Shown: positions 44,298-54,122, numbered from the stretch's first letter. The stretch: DNA of 64,000 nucleotides from a bacterium (GCA_024275165.1 JAJRZQ010000003.1:1-64000); one strand, 5' to 3'. Notes: generated by a model from the sequence alone, not told the origin. Made by a program: numbers and translations.

Positions 44298-45395
44298 TTA
44301 AAGCTTGCGTTCAGGGAAGACCAGATACTTGCGTAAAAAGAAATTGATTACAAAAAGAATCAAGCTGGCAATCGCTTTCGACCAACCCTCGGCAAAGCCC
44401 AGGTTCGCCAAAAAAACCACCGAATACACATCCACCGCTCCCCCAATGACCACCACAAAGAGATACATCAATAGCTCAATCGGGGTACTCCAACTGGCGT
44501 TATGACGAAACAACAGCAAGATACACAACAGGTAATTGACCAAGGCGGCCCCCACATAGGCGCTCACTCCGGCCTCGACCAAAGGAACCCCGGCTTCGCG
44601 CATCCCTAAAAACATGCCTAAATTCGCCAGCGCGGCCGTGCCGCCGATAAAGAAATAAATCAAAAGCTGAATGGGCAGCGGGGCCTGGTGGGCATTATAG
44701 CGAAAAATACAGTAGAGGGCGCGAAAGGCGTCTTTCATCCCGATTTTTTTGCCTTCTTCATAGGTCCGCCCGGAATAGCTAATCCCAATTTCATAAACCC
44801 TCGCCTTGGAATGAGCCACCTTAGCGACCACTTCGGGCTCGAAACCAAAACGCTTCTCTTTTAAATCTAAACCTTGGAGCAATTCCCGCTTAAAAACCTT
44901 GTAACAGGTTTCCATATCCGAAAGGTAAAGATCGGTGAACATATTGGACAAAAGGGTCAAAAACTTATTGCCCATGGTATGCCAAAAATACATCACTCGA
45001 TGCTGCTTGCCCGAGAGGTAGCGGCTGCCGATTACGACCTCGGCGGTTTCTTGGATCAACGGCTGGAGCAGAATCTTTAATTCTTGGGGGTCATATTCCA
45101 AATCCGCGTCTTGGATGGCGATAAAATCCCCCGTTGCCGCTTTAATCCCCGTATGTAAAGCCGCGCCCTTACCCTGGTTGACCGGGTGATGAAAAACACG
45201 CACCGAGGCATGCTCGTCGGCCAGTTCATGGGCAATGCGCAAGCTCTCGTCTTTACTGCAATCATCGACGAGCAACAACTCCAGTCGCAACCCGGGCTCG
45301 GCAATGGCTAAAACCCGATCCACACAAACCCGGAGTGTATTTTCTTCGTTGTAGCAGGGGATAATAATACTGAGGGTATGACTTGACATGACCAT
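44298..45395 (-). CDS. Glycosyltransferase family 2 fused to GtrA membrane domain
   Basis: The 365-residue fusion has an N-terminal GT-A domain resembling dolichol-phosphate mannosyltransferase ([42 protein letters not shown]). From about 240 a GtrA-like domain with four hydrophobic helices follows ([30 protein letters not shown]). Such fusions make a polyprenyl-phosphate sugar and flip it across the membrane. Start choice is uncertain by two codons (45395 or 45389). The neighbouring heptosyltransferase suggests a role in LPS or glycan decoration. Confidence 0.93.
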   Translation of the reverse strand: MVMSSHTLSIIIPCYNEENTLRVCVDRVLAIAEPGLRLELLLVDDCSKDESLRIAHELADEHASVRVFHHPVNQGKGAALHTGIKAATGDFIAIQDADLEYDPQELKILLQPLIQETAEVVIGSRYLSGKQHRVMYFWHTMGNKFLTLLSNMFTDLYLSDMETCYKVFKRELLQGLDLKEKRFGFEPEVVAKVAHSKARVYEIGISYSGRTYEEGKKIGMKDAFRALYCIFRYNAHQAPLPIQLLIYFFIGGTAALANLGMFLGMREAGVPLVEAGVSAYVGAALVNYLLCILLLFRHNASWSTPIELLMYLFVVVIGGAVDVYSVVFLANLGFAEGWSKAIASLILFVINFFLRKYLVFPERKL

Positions 45396-45521
45396 AGGTA
45401 AAAAGGGTTGAAGGCATCATAATGGGCCAAATCCATTCTTACAAGCGCTTAAGGTTGACTTCTTTGGCAAGGAATTGGCATAGCCTTGGGGCAACTCTTG
45501 ATTTTTAATCGGTATGACTTC

Positions 45522-46379
45522 ATGAAAGCAAAGTTGACTTACACCTTGTTGATCCCTTTATTGGTCGCCTCTTGCACCGCCTATCGCCCAGCGGGAACAG
45601 CTCACCTCCAAGACGAATTTTATGTCCCTCCAAGGTGGGAGGCCCCCTTAGACTATGAAGCGAACCCGGCAAAACAAAAACCAGCAAACTTTGCCCCCAA
45701 TTTTGCGGCCTCTCCAACCAAAGGGGGTTGGTTGGCTCCGGCTTTTGCGTCCAATTCGCCCTACAGCAAAGGAGAAGGCTTTACTCCCCGCTTTGAAGCC
45801 AAAGGCACAGAACCCCAAGAACAGATGAAAGGCTATGCCTCCTGGTATGGGCCCGGATTTCATGGGAAACAAACCGCCAATGGAGAAGAATACGACCAAA
45901 ACGGGATGACCGCGGCCCATAAGTTTTTACCCATGAACACCTGGGTCAAGGTCACCAACGAGCAAAACGGGAAGACGGCGATTGTGCGCATCAATGACCG
46001 AGGCCCCTATAAAAAAAATCGCATCTTGGATTTAACCAAAGAGGCGGCAAAAGCCCTGGGCTTTTTTAACCAAGGCACGGCCCCGGTGCGCTTAAGGGTA
46101 TTAAAATACCCTAAGGGCTACGACCCCGCAAAGGGATTAGAACCTTATAAACAAGTGGTGGTGCAGGTGGCGGTTTTTACCGACTCAACTCGCGCCATGC
46201 GCTTAAAAGAAGAGTTGAGCCGTCGCTATGGGGCGATTCCCTTCTTGGTGGATCAACCTAAAAGGGGCTCTTGGCATGTGGTAGCCGGGCCTTATGATGA
46301 AAGAACCCTAGCCGCAAAGATTAGCGGGAAGTTGAAAGCCAATGGAATCTCTGGGTTTGTGCGTAGCTACAGAAAATAG
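45522..46379 (+). CDS. rlpA: RlpA-like septal lytic transglycosylase lipoprotein with SPOR domain
   Basis: The lipoprotein has about 285 residues and the lipobox LLVASC near residue 18. After a low-complexity linker comes the double-psi beta-barrel of RlpA (GYASWYGPGFHGKQTANGE, with AAHKFLPMNTWVKVTN and VRINDRGPYKKNRILDLT). A C-terminal SPOR domain (about 210-285, VVVQVAVFTDSTRAMRLKEEL) that binds denuded peptidoglycan at the septum follows. RlpA cleaves glycan strands lacking stem peptides. I chose the ATG at 45522 because it places the lipobox correctly; the frame is open to 45486. Confidence 0.93.
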   Translation: MKAKLTYTLLIPLLVASCTAYRPAGTAHLQDEFYVPPRWEAPLDYEANPAKQKPANFAPNFAASPTKGGWLAPAFASNSPYSKGEGFTPRFEAKGTEPQEQMKGYASWYGPGFHGKQTANGEEYDQNGMTAAHKFLPMNTWVKVTNEQNGKTAIVRINDRGPYKKNRILDLTKEAAKALGFFNQGTAPVRLRVLKYPKGYDPAKGLEPYKQVVVQVAVFTDSTRAMRLKEELSRRYGAIPFLVDQPKRGSWHVVAGPYDERTLAAKISGKLKANGISGFVRSYRK

Positions 46380-46398
46380 CAAAACAGACAGCGCAAAC

Positions 46399-46650
46399 TC
46401 AATTGGCTAATTGCGAGTAACCGGCTGGGATGTGTTGGTTTTCCTTTAAAGCCTGGTTTTGATCTTCCTCTTCTTCGGTTTCATATTGAATGGGCTCTCC
46501 ATCCTCACCGCGATATTGAGAATCGCCATAGAAGTAATAAGGATCATCTTCTTGCAGGGGGGACTGAAATAAACGAATCCACCAATAAAAAAAGAGCGCG
46601 ATAAAACCAAAAGCGAGAAAAAAAGAAAAAAGCTTGGAGATCGATTTCAT
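46399..46650 (-). CDS. Small single-span membrane protein
   Basis: The 83-residue protein has one N-terminal hydrophobic helix (FFLAFGFIALFFYWWIRLF) and a very acidic tail (YETEEEEDQN), probably facing out. No family is recognised. The start has no Shine-Dalgarno and lies 18 bp from the divergent start of the next gene, so the two would share a very short promoter region. A TATATAAAA stretch lies just upstream. It is likely real but unproven. Confidence 0.5.
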   Translation of the reverse strand: MKSISKLFSFFLAFGFIALFFYWWIRLFQSPLQEDDPYYFYGDSQYRGEDGEPIQYETEEEEDQNQALKENQHIPAGYSQLAN

Positions 46651-46668
46651 TTGTTTTATATAGGGATT

Positions 46669-47475
46669 ATGCCTAACTTTTTATATTATACCCCGCAAGG
46701 GCTAAAGGATCAAGTTTTTTTGCCATCCCCTTTAGGGAAGCATCGGCCTCTGCCCTTGATTTTATTTTTTTTCATTCTATTTTTTACCCTCTTAACCCCT
46801 ACTGCATCGCAAGCGGAAAACTATGCCCAGCGATTTGCCAAGGGGGAAAACTTTTATCTTTTTCACCCTCCCTTGGTGAGCGAGTTTTTTTTAGGACTCG
46901 TTGAGTTGCGGGGCAACCCCGCTCGAGCGCGGGCAAAAATCAAAGCTGAAATCTTAGCCTGCGCAATTGGTACGAATTCGCAATCCACCTGCCAGCAAGA
47001 CCACTACCGCATCGAAAAGAAAAAAAGACACATCTCCAACCAAGTTATCGCCAAGATAAACTGGACGGCCATTGAAGAGATTCATCGAGGCAAAACCAGT
47101 TTACTGCGGTTGACCTGGCGCCCCGAACTGATCAACACCGAAATCCGCCGGATGGAAGATTACCTGCAAAACCTCAATGTGGCTTATGAATCCGGCACCT
47201 ACCGCATCCCCAGGGAAATCTCTCGGGTTCAATTCGCCTTGCGCCTCCCCAGGCGAGTCGAAATCAGGGTAGAGCGCCGCTTAGCCAAGGTATTGCTGGA
47301 ACTCTACCAAAACCCGCCTCAAGATCAACGAGACGAAATGACCTTGGTTTTTGATTCTTCCACGGTGCTGAAAGACAAAGACCTAGCCAGTTTCACCCTC
47401 TTTTTAAAGGCGGATTCGATTCGTATCAATCACCTTAAATTTAAAGTTGAACCTGCCGCGCATGCTTTCAAGTAG
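46669..47475 (+). CDS. Secreted protein of unknown function
   Basis: The protein has about 268 residues and an N-terminal hydrophobic segment (LPLILFFFILFFTLLTPTASQA-EN) that is probably a signal peptide. The mature part is basic and rich in Arg and Glu, with two Cys about 10 residues apart (ILACAIGTNSQSTC). I recognise no domain. I chose the ATG at 46669 behind AGGGA; a TTG at 46651 is in frame. The gene ends about 85 bp before fadD with no obvious terminator between. It could be periplasmic or outer-membrane associated. Confidence 0.7.
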   Translation: MPNFLYYTPQGLKDQVFLPSPLGKHRPLPLILFFFILFFTLLTPTASQAENYAQRFAKGENFYLFHPPLVSEFFLGLVELRGNPARARAKIKAEILACAIGTNSQSTCQQDHYRIEKKKRHISNQVIAKINWTAIEEIHRGKTSLLRLTWRPELINTEIRRMEDYLQNLNVAYESGTYRIPREISRVQFALRLPRRVEIRVERRLAKVLLELYQNPPQDQRDEMTLVFDSSTVLKDKDLASFTLFLKADSIRINHLKFKVEPAAHAFK

Positions 47476-47478
47476 AGT

Positions 47479-47507
47479 TTGCGGAGAAAAAAAAAGCGTG
47501 ATAAACT
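47479..47507 (+). promoter_or_regulatory. Candidate sigma-70 promoter for fadD
   Basis: TTGCGG (47479-47484) and TAAACT (47502-47507) are exactly 17 bp apart in the short gap before fadD. Downstream at 47517-47537 a 6-bp inverted repeat, AACGCG and CGCGTT with a 9-nt loop, lies where a repressor of fatty-acid genes might bind; this is inference. Confidence 0.4.
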
Positions 47508-47561
47508 AAATTAGATAACGCGGTAGACTGTCGCGTTAACCAACCGATCTATGGAGTAGGC

Positions 47562-49238
47562 ATGGAGAAAATTTGGCTCAAGGAATACCCCTCGGATGTG
47601 CCTGAAGAGATTGAATTAGATCGTTATCAATCCATCAATGAAATCTTGGAAGAGGCCTTTGAAAAATACAGCGCAAGACCCTCTTATTCCAATATGGGTC
47701 ACACGATCAGCTACTTAGAGCTCGACCGTTTGACCATGGCTTTTGCCAACTATCTTCAATTTGAATTGGGCTTAAAAAAGGGGGAACGGGTCGCCATTAT
47801 GATGCCCAATTTGATCCAATACCCCGTTTGCCTGTTTGGTATTTTGCGCGCCGGAATGATCGTGGTGAATGTCAACCCCCTGTATACGGCACGGGAATTG
47901 GAACACCAATTAAAAGATTCCGGCACCAAGGCGATTATCGTGGTTGCCAACTTCGCCCATACCCTAGAAAGCTGCCTCTTAAAAACCATGGTGGAACACA
48001 TTGTGGTGACTGAAATCGGTGATATGCTCCCCCCGGTGAAAAAAACTCTCGTCAACTTTGTGGTAAAGTATATCAAACACATGGTGCCCAGCTATAACCT
48101 GCCCAAAGCGGTGCCCTTTCTCACCGCCCTCAAGCTCGGCAAACAAAAGCACTTTAAGCCCGTGACCGCAAAAAAGGAAGATATCGCCTTCTTGCAATAC
48201 ACCGGCGGCACTACGGGAGTCAGCAAGGGGGCTATTTTAACCCATGGGAACATCGTGGCCAATGTACTCCAGGCCAAAACCTGGATCGGTCATACCTTTG
48301 TAGAGGGAAAGGAAATTGCCATTACCCCTCTTCCCCTGTATCATATCTTTTCTTTAACCGCGAATTGCCTGTTCATGACCACCCTTGGCAGCCTCAATGT
48401 GTTGATTACCAACCCTAGAGATATGCCGACCTTTGTCGCGGAATTAAAAAAGTGGCCCTTTACCTTTTTTACGGGGCTCAACACCCTGTTTGCGGGGTTG
48501 TTGAATCAGCCCGATTTTGCGAGCGTTGATTTCAGTCATTTAAAAATCACCCTCGGTGGCGGCATGGCCGTAACCCACGCCGTGGCCGAAAAATGGAAGT
48601 CGGTGACCGGGCATGTACTCTTAGAGGCCTACGGCCTAACCGAAACAAGCCCCGCGGTCTGCATCAATCCGGTCAATTTAAAAGAGTATAACGGCTATAT
48701 CGGTTTACCCATCTCCTCGACTTTAGTCTGCATCCTAGACGAAAACGAGAAAGAAGTCCCCTTGGGAGAGCGGGGAGAACTGTGCATTAAAGGGCCGCAG
48801 GTAACCCAAGGGTATCATAACCTTCCTGATGAAACCGCCCACCTCTTTTCTAAAGAGGGTTGGCTGAAAACCGGGGATATCGCGACCATGACCGAGCAGG
48901 GTTATGTCAAGATCGTTGACCGAAAAAAGGATATGATCTTAGTCAGCGGGTTTAATGTCTATCCCAATGAACTCGAAGATGTAATCAGCGAGATGGAGGA
49001 AGTCTTAGAAGTAGCTGTCTTAGGCGTGCCCGATGAAAAAAGCGGTGAGGTGGTTAAGCTGTTTATTGTCAAAAAAGACCCCAAACTCACCAAGCAGGAT
49101 GTGCAGGTTTACTGCAAACAGCACCTTACCGGGTACAAGCGACCAAAATATATCGAATTCATTGATGAATTGCCCAAGACCAATGTGGGCAAGGTTTTAC
49201 GCCGCGCCTTACGGGAACGGCATATCTATCCGACCTAG
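47562..49238 (+). CDS. fadD: Long-chain fatty-acid-CoA ligase
   Basis: The 558-residue ANL-superfamily enzyme activates fatty acids through an acyl-adenylate. The P-loop motif is YTGGTTGVSKGAILTHGN, followed by GYGLTETSP-type AYGLTETSPAV, the hinge LKTGDIATM, DRKKDMILVSGFNVYPNELE, and the C-terminal catalytic lysine motif TNVGKVLRRALR. Sequence and length are those of FadD, with E. coli-like spacing. The ATG at 47562 has GGAG 5 bp upstream. It feeds the beta-oxidation enzymes encoded at 8437-9582 and 13987-19281, and possibly supplies primers for lipid synthesis. Confidence 0.96.
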   Translation: MEKIWLKEYPSDVPEEIELDRYQSINEILEEAFEKYSARPSYSNMGHTISYLELDRLTMAFANYLQFELGLKKGERVAIMMPNLIQYPVCLFGILRAGMIVVNVNPLYTARELEHQLKDSGTKAIIVVANFAHTLESCLLKTMVEHIVVTEIGDMLPPVKKTLVNFVVKYIKHMVPSYNLPKAVPFLTALKLGKQKHFKPVTAKKEDIAFLQYTGGTTGVSKGAILTHGNIVANVLQAKTWIGHTFVEGKEIAITPLPLYHIFSLTANCLFMTTLGSLNVLITNPRDMPTFVAELKKWPFTFFTGLNTLFAGLLNQPDFASVDFSHLKITLGGGMAVTHAVAEKWKSVTGHVLLEAYGLTETSPAVCINPVNLKEYNGYIGLPISSTLVCILDENEKEVPLGERGELCIKGPQVTQGYHNLPDETAHLFSKEGWLKTGDIATMTEQGYVKIVDRKKDMILVSGFNVYPNELEDVISEMEEVLEVAVLGVPDEKSGEVVKLFIVKKDPKLTKQDVQVYCKQHLTGYKRPKYIEFIDELPKTNVGKVLRRALRERHIYPT

Positions 49239-49280
49239 GCGCAGCAAACAGAAACCCGCCCCCTTCACAAGGGGTGGGGT

Positions 49281-49916
49281 TTAAGGCGCTGAAGAGAGCG
49301 CTTGCGCCTTTTTGCGCATCGCGGCCTCAACGGTTTGGCTTAAGTCCGCGGTAAAATCCCCCACCTTGCCGGCCTCGACTCCACAAAACTTATTGAGCGT
49401 ATCTTGCAGCTTCACCACCTTTTTCGCTTGGTATTTCGACATGGCCACGCAATAGTCGCATTTCCCCTTTGCCGGTTCTTCAATTTGCAGGCTATAGACC
49501 ACAAAGAGCGGCTGCATCAATTTAATGATGTTGAGCATACATTGTCGGTCACGGTAGGGCGAAAGACGAAAGGGCTTATATCCATAGCCCTGCACCAACA
49601 GCTTTCTTAAAATCAATTGCTGGCAACTGGGAGTGGAAAGATATTTGATATCCTTTCCCGCTTTCGTTTTTAAGTTTTCCAAGGGCTGACCTTTGTAGGG
49701 AAAATGGCAAACATCAAAAGAAACTTGGCTGTTCGCCCCAACCCCTAAGGGCATTTTTTGAATCTCTCCGGCCACAAAGTCGAAAAAGACGGCCTTGCCA
49801 ACCTGGAGTTTGGATAAATCAACCCGCTCTTCCAACAGCTTTTCAAGATGAATTTGGGCAAACAGGTCACTGGAAAAAAGGGAAAAGAAAAAAAAGAGCA
49901 GGGGGAAAATTTTCAC
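49281..49916 (-). CDS. Secreted cysteine-containing protein of unknown function
   Basis: The 211-residue protein starts at a GTG preceded by GAGG. Its signal peptide is MKIFPLLFFFFSLFSSDLFA-Q. The mature part has about seven cysteines, including KCDYCVAMSKYQ and STPSCQQLIL, suggesting disulfides in the periplasm. It ends in a charged helix. I recognise no family. It is convergent with fadD; the 42-bp gap contains a GGGTGGGG-type stem but no clear T-run. Confidence 0.7.
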   Translation of the reverse strand: MKIFPLLFFFFSLFSSDLFAQIHLEKLLEERVDLSKLQVGKAVFFDFVAGEIQKMPLGVGANSQVSFDVCHFPYKGQPLENLKTKAGKDIKYLSTPSCQQLILRKLLVQGYGYKPFRLSPYRDRQCMLNIIKLMQPLFVVYSLQIEEPAKGKCDYCVAMSKYQAKKVVKLQDTLNKFCGVEAGKVGDFTADLSQTVEAAMRKKAQALSSAP

Positions 49917-49967
49917 GGGGGTACCTCACTAGATAAATCAACCTAGCAGGCAGCGCCCGATTGAACA

Positions 49968-50000
49968 AGAGAGCTTCTCATTCTTTTCAAGAAGCTCTCT
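49968..50000 (-). terminator. Hairpin downstream of the 475-residue protein gene
   Basis: AGAGAGCTTCT (49968-49978) and AGAAGCTCTCT (49990-50000) form a perfect 11-bp stem with an 11-nt loop about 29 bp beyond the stop at 50029. No long U-run follows, so it may stabilise the 3' end or act as a weak terminator. Confidence 0.5.
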
Positions 50001-50028
50001 ACCCTCAAAAATCCTTACAAAAAATCAA

Positions 50029-51456
50029 TCAACTCCGCAAACTAATCGGCATATCAAATCCGTCTTTTTCATTTTTAGCTTCCACTTGCTCTGCTTCTTC
50101 TTGAGCCTGTTGCGCCTGGATTTGGTCATAATTGCGTTTGCGCGACTCTTCATGCAGTTCGAGGTCGGTTAAGGCGTTGTAGAGTTCGCGAGCTTGCTCG
50201 CTCGCTCCCTTAATCTGGCAGCGCTTGGTAAACAACACTTCCAGCCCCTCCCGAGCGGCGCCCAACAGTTCTTGCAAATCCGGCAAGGGGAAGAGATCCC
50301 TCGCCTCTAAGGTGAGCCAGGCAATTTTAATATAGGGGTCAATCTCAAACTGCTTGGTCATGATCGCCGTTTCAAGATGCTCTTTAATCGTTTCGTTTAA
50401 AAACCGAATCAGCTTCGAGGCGCTTTCCTTGGCTTCTTTGTTGTACCCTGAATACAGCTCTGCCTTAAACTCGTTGATACCATCAGCGGCAATAATCATG
50501 CGTTTTTGCAAAATAATGTCGCGGTGAATCTCGGGCATCAGTTTTAAGTTTTCCTTCACCTTTTCTTTAAAAATCGGCATATTGGCATACAATAAAGTCA
50601 AGGTGAAATAGATGTACAGCAAATGACTGGCTTTCTTTTTGGTATCCTTCACATTTTGCGATTCCGTCCCCTTCAACAGCATCTGGGCCGCTGCTTTGAT
50701 CTCAAAAATGGTGACGGACTCATTGACATAGATCGTCCCCTTCAGCAGAGTGGCCAAGCGATTCACCCCCACCATTTTTTCTTTCACTCCCTGCAAAAAG
50801 GTCAACTGCAACAACCGACCTTGCAAAATGCGGCGCAACTCGATAATGCGAGGGTTCGGGATATGTCCCGCCATTTTGAGCGTGCGCAGGATGCGGTCTT
50901 TTAGGTATTCCAAATAGGCAAGATAGATATTGACCAGCCAAATGGCATAGGTGATTTGATCCGCGCCATTATACACCGCTAAGGAGATTTCCATCAGGGC
51001 CGTGCGCATGATCGTCAGCTTGTTGGTGCGAACTCCGGCCTGATTGATGTCTTGATAGACCTGGATGGCATGCAGGGCATGCAACTCGGCATTGCTCGGA
51101 TGTTTTTTTAAGGCCCCCTCCAATTCTTGGCGAATGGTGGTGATGCGTGCCTTTTCCGTGTTTTGAATCGCTTGCTTAAAGGGGGTTAGGTTGACGCGAG
51201 AACTTTTTTTGCCGAACCAGCCTTTGGATACCTCATATTTGAGGTGGCGACCTAAAAATTGCGGGCCCATGGGGCAAGCGTTGACCAAGTACTCGAGCTC
51301 TCGAATCATGGATTCGATTCCCGCCTTGGCATCTCCTTTGGATTGTTTTAAAAGCTTAACTTTTTTAGCGTATTCTTCGGCAAAGGAATCGACGGAACTC
51401 TTCCCGCTTAGGTCATCCCCCTCAGAAGGCGGCATATTTTTCGGAACTTCGGGCAT
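50029..51456 (-). CDS. Predicted helical cytoplasmic protein, unknown function
   Basis: The 475-residue protein has no signal peptide. The whole sequence is helix-rich with TPR-like stretches (for example NAELHALHAIQVYQDI, ASHLLYIYFTLTLLYANM) and a C-terminal coiled coil rich in Gln and Glu (QIQAQQAQEEAEQVEA). No named domain is recognised. It lies 20 bp downstream of a TPR-rich protein in the same direction, so the two are probably made together and may form a complex. Confidence 0.78.
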   Translation of the reverse strand: MPEVPKNMPPSEGDDLSGKSSVDSFAEEYAKKVKLLKQSKGDAKAGIESMIRELEYLVNACPMGPQFLGRHLKYEVSKGWFGKKSSRVNLTPFKQAIQNTEKARITTIRQELEGALKKHPSNAELHALHAIQVYQDINQAGVRTNKLTIMRTALMEISLAVYNGADQITYAIWLVNIYLAYLEYLKDRILRTLKMAGHIPNPRIIELRRILQGRLLQLTFLQGVKEKMVGVNRLATLLKGTIYVNESVTIFEIKAAAQMLLKGTESQNVKDTKKKASHLLYIYFTLTLLYANMPIFKEKVKENLKLMPEIHRDIILQKRMIIAADGINEFKAELYSGYNKEAKESASKLIRFLNETIKEHLETAIMTKQFEIDPYIKIAWLTLEARDLFPLPDLQELLGAAREGLEVLFTKRCQIKGASEQARELYNALTDLELHEESRKRNYDQIQAQQAQEEAEQVEAKNEKDGFDMPISLRS

Positions 51457-51476
51457 AATCGCCTATTCTTTTTCGT

Positions 51477-53102
51477 TTACTGATCGTTCTGATTCGTTTC
51501 GCTCTCGGTCGATTCCATACCGGCTTTCCAACTGACCATTAATTCAGATAAAGCTTTCGGGCGCTTGAGGTTTTTGAGTAAATAGGCCTGCAAAACAAAA
51601 ACATCTTTATCTTTCTTCAAAATAAAGGCCTGCTTTAAAAAGTCGAGGGCCTCATTGTATTTTTTTTGATGTATCATGGCCTTACCCAAGGTGATCAGCT
51701 TTTCCCTTTTACTCATCAGCTCTTCTTCTTCTTCCAGCTGTTGGTAATGAGCGGCCTTGGTTTCATAATCATAGACCTTATCCTTATTTTTCATCAAGCC
51801 ATAGAGTGCCGCAAGCGCCTTATAGGCTGTCGCGGTCTCTTTAAACCGGACCGCGCTTTCGTATAGATCAACGGCTTCTTGGGTTTTCCCCCGCCCGCGG
51901 AATTTTTCTGCCTGATCTACAAACTGCCGATAGGCTTGAGATAAAATTTCTTTTGCCGCGGCATCCTCGGGAAAGGCTTGTTTCAGCTTGAGCCAGATTG
52001 CCGCGCTCTGGGTAAAATCTTCCAACTCATAATAAATTTGCCCCAATCGTTGTAGGCAATCCACTCGGTCAACCTGCTCGGCAACGACCTGAAAAAAGGT
52101 CAAGGCCTTTTCTAGTTCCCCCGCGGCGAGTTGTTTTTCCGCCACTTGCATCTGCTCGGCAATCCCAAAAAGGCCTTGAGATTCTTCCAACAAAGAAAGG
52201 GCAACGAGCAAAAACCTCATGGATTGCAACCAGTTCCCTTCTTCTTGGTAGAGCAGCCCGATATTGGTCGCCAAATAGCGGTTTTTGGAGCTGGTCGCAA
52301 AAGTGTTTTTCAGTATTTCAATGGTTTGGCGTCGATCACAGGCTTGCATAAAAATCAAGGCATAACAACTGAGCAACTCTAATCCATTAAAGAGGTGGCG
52401 CTCGGCCAGCAGGCGCTCTAAGTAGGGTAAAGCCGATTCTCCCTCTTTGGATTTTAAGCAAAAAAGAGCGTAATTGTAGGCTTTTTCAGCCAATTCCGGA
52501 TCAAGGCGCTGCTCAAGGGGAGGGAGTTCTAAGGAGCCGAGCAGCCGAAGCGCTTCTTGCTCTAGAGCCTCAAACCCCGGTTCATCCCCCTCGATTAAGC
52601 GGGCAAGGGGCTGCCCTATTTTAGTGAATTCAGGGAAATAGGGGGCGGATAAGTTCTTGAACAGGGATAAGGCGGTTTCGACTTCTTCGTCGTATTTATG
52701 GCACTTCGCCAAGCTGGCAGCCAGATTGAGCCGGAGGAGTTGATTTTCTTTATCCTGCTTGAGTCCATGACGATAATAATTGTTGGCTAAGCTGTACATC
52801 TCCAACTGGCGGGCGCAGTTTCCCATTTGGTTGGCGATTTTTGGGTCGCTTCCGCGCACGCGAAACAAGGCGCTCCCCCAAGTTAAGGCGGGCTCCCAAT
52901 CTGATTTTGAAATACACGCCTGAAATCGTTGAGAAATATACTTCTCCATTTTTGGGCGATCAAATTTCAAAGCCTTCAGCAAGCATTGCAGGGCATCTTT
53001 ATAGAGCTTGCCTTGAATCTTTTGCAAGGCAAGCTCAAGATGCTCTTCTAGGCTTTGGGGCTGAGTTTCTTTTTCCGGGCCGTTGAGACTGAGTAGGTCC
53101 AT
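51477..53102 (-). CDS. TPR-repeat protein, unknown function
   Basis: The 541-residue protein has many tetratricopeptide-like repeats (for example YKDALQCLLKALKF, NKYLATNIGLLYQEEGNW, DCLQRLGQIYYELEDFTQSA, YNEALDFLKQAFIL). No signal peptide or catalytic domain is seen. It probably serves as a scaffold for protein-protein interaction. It is coupled by a 20-bp gap to the 475-residue helical protein; the pair has no recognised partner in the window and lies just beyond the sdh operon. Confidence 0.85.
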   Translation of the reverse strand: MDLLSLNGPEKETQPQSLEEHLELALQKIQGKLYKDALQCLLKALKFDRPKMEKYISQRFQACISKSDWEPALTWGSALFRVRGSDPKIANQMGNCARQLEMYSLANNYYRHGLKQDKENQLLRLNLAASLAKCHKYDEEVETALSLFKNLSAPYFPEFTKIGQPLARLIEGDEPGFEALEQEALRLLGSLELPPLEQRLDPELAEKAYNYALFCLKSKEGESALPYLERLLAERHLFNGLELLSCYALIFMQACDRRQTIEILKNTFATSSKNRYLATNIGLLYQEEGNWLQSMRFLLVALSLLEESQGLFGIAEQMQVAEKQLAAGELEKALTFFQVVAEQVDRVDCLQRLGQIYYELEDFTQSAAIWLKLKQAFPEDAAAKEILSQAYRQFVDQAEKFRGRGKTQEAVDLYESAVRFKETATAYKALAALYGLMKNKDKVYDYETKAAHYQQLEEEEELMSKREKLITLGKAMIHQKKYNEALDFLKQAFILKKDKDVFVLQAYLLKNLKRPKALSELMVSWKAGMESTESETNQNDQ

Positions 53103-53256
53103 GCAACATCATCAAGAGTATCCCCTCCGCCAACCGTCATAGCTGGGGTTAGGGTTTCACAATTCTACTCTTTTCAGGGCTTGGCGGCAATAGGGTATTT
53201 CTTGCGAGGCACATCGGCTTTTACCCCGATTGGCCTTGATAAAGGAAGAGGGAAAA

Positions 53257-54111
53257 TCAACGAATCACATGCCGATTCATGCCTAATTCAGCCGGAGTAT
53301 AGCCCATCGCCAAGCCGACCAACTGCGAGAGGTGTAAAATGGGAATCCGGCGTTTATCTTCCCTCGCGCTTAAGGCCTTGGGTTGATAGGCGTCCATTGA
53401 GGTATGGCAGAGAGGGCAGGGGGTGACGATGTAATCGGCGCCTGAATCCAGCCCGTCTTGCACCGCGTTGGCGCTGATTTCCAACGATTCTTCTTCCGCT
53501 ACCAAGAGGGTATGGAAGCCACAACATTTGTTCTTGGATTTATATTCGACCACTTCCCCGCCCAAGGCCCCGATTAAGAGGTCTAAGCTGGCTGGGGCGT
53601 TGGGGTTGTCACGGCCCCCCATCAAGTGGCTGGGCCGCAGGATATGGCAACCGTAAAAGGGAGCGATTTTCACCCCTTCCAAGGGCTTAACCACCTTGCT
53701 TTTAATCCTGTCTAGGCCAATGGCTTCGTTGAGCACCCACAACAGGTGGGTGACTTCACTGGTGCCTTTGTACTCCAGCCCTTCCTCCGCCAGAGCTTGA
53801 TTTACATATTCCCTTTGCTTTTCCGAAGCGTCAAGGCGGTGCTTCGCTTCCAAAAGCCCCAGGGTGCAGGTATTGCAGGTGGTGACCATATCCATTCCCA
53901 TGCGCTCGGCATAGGCAATATTGCGGGCGTTGTTGAGTAAAAAGAGTTCCGGCTCCACAAAGTCGTAGTTACTGCCGCCACAACAGGTGCTTTCTTCGAT
54001 GCGGGTCATTTCCAACCCAAGAGACGACTTCCACAAGACCAAGGCCTGATCGAGTTCCTTGGTCATGGAATCATTCATACAACTAGTGTAATATGCGTAT
54101 TTTTTGCTCAT
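53257..54111 (-). CDS. sdhE: Succinate dehydrogenase subunit SdhE-type (CCG-domain, HdrB-like)
   Basis: The 284-residue protein has two CCG domains of the heterodisulfide-reductase B kind: YYTSCMNDSM with ESTCCGGSNYDF and TTCNTC, then FYGCHILRPS with NKCCGFHTLLV and PCPLCH. This subunit replaces the usual haem membrane anchors in the type-E succinate dehydrogenases/fumarate reductases (SdhABE, MfrABE). It sits directly after sdhB, with 11 bp between them. It is probably peripheral on the membrane, transferring electrons to or from quinone; the partner quinone is not known. Confidence 0.9.
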   Translation of the reverse strand: MSKKYAYYTSCMNDSMTKELDQALVLWKSSLGLEMTRIEESTCCGGSNYDFVEPELFLLNNARNIAYAERMGMDMVTTCNTCTLGLLEAKHRLDASEKQREYVNQALAEEGLEYKGTSEVTHLLWVLNEAIGLDRIKSKVVKPLEGVKIAPFYGCHILRPSHLMGGRDNPNAPASLDLLIGALGGEVVEYKSKNKCCGFHTLLVAEEESLEISANAVQDGLDSGADYIVTPCPLCHTSMDAYQPKALSAREDKRRIPILHLSQLVGLAMGYTPAELGMNRHVIR

Positions 54112-54122
54112 GGGGCCGACCT

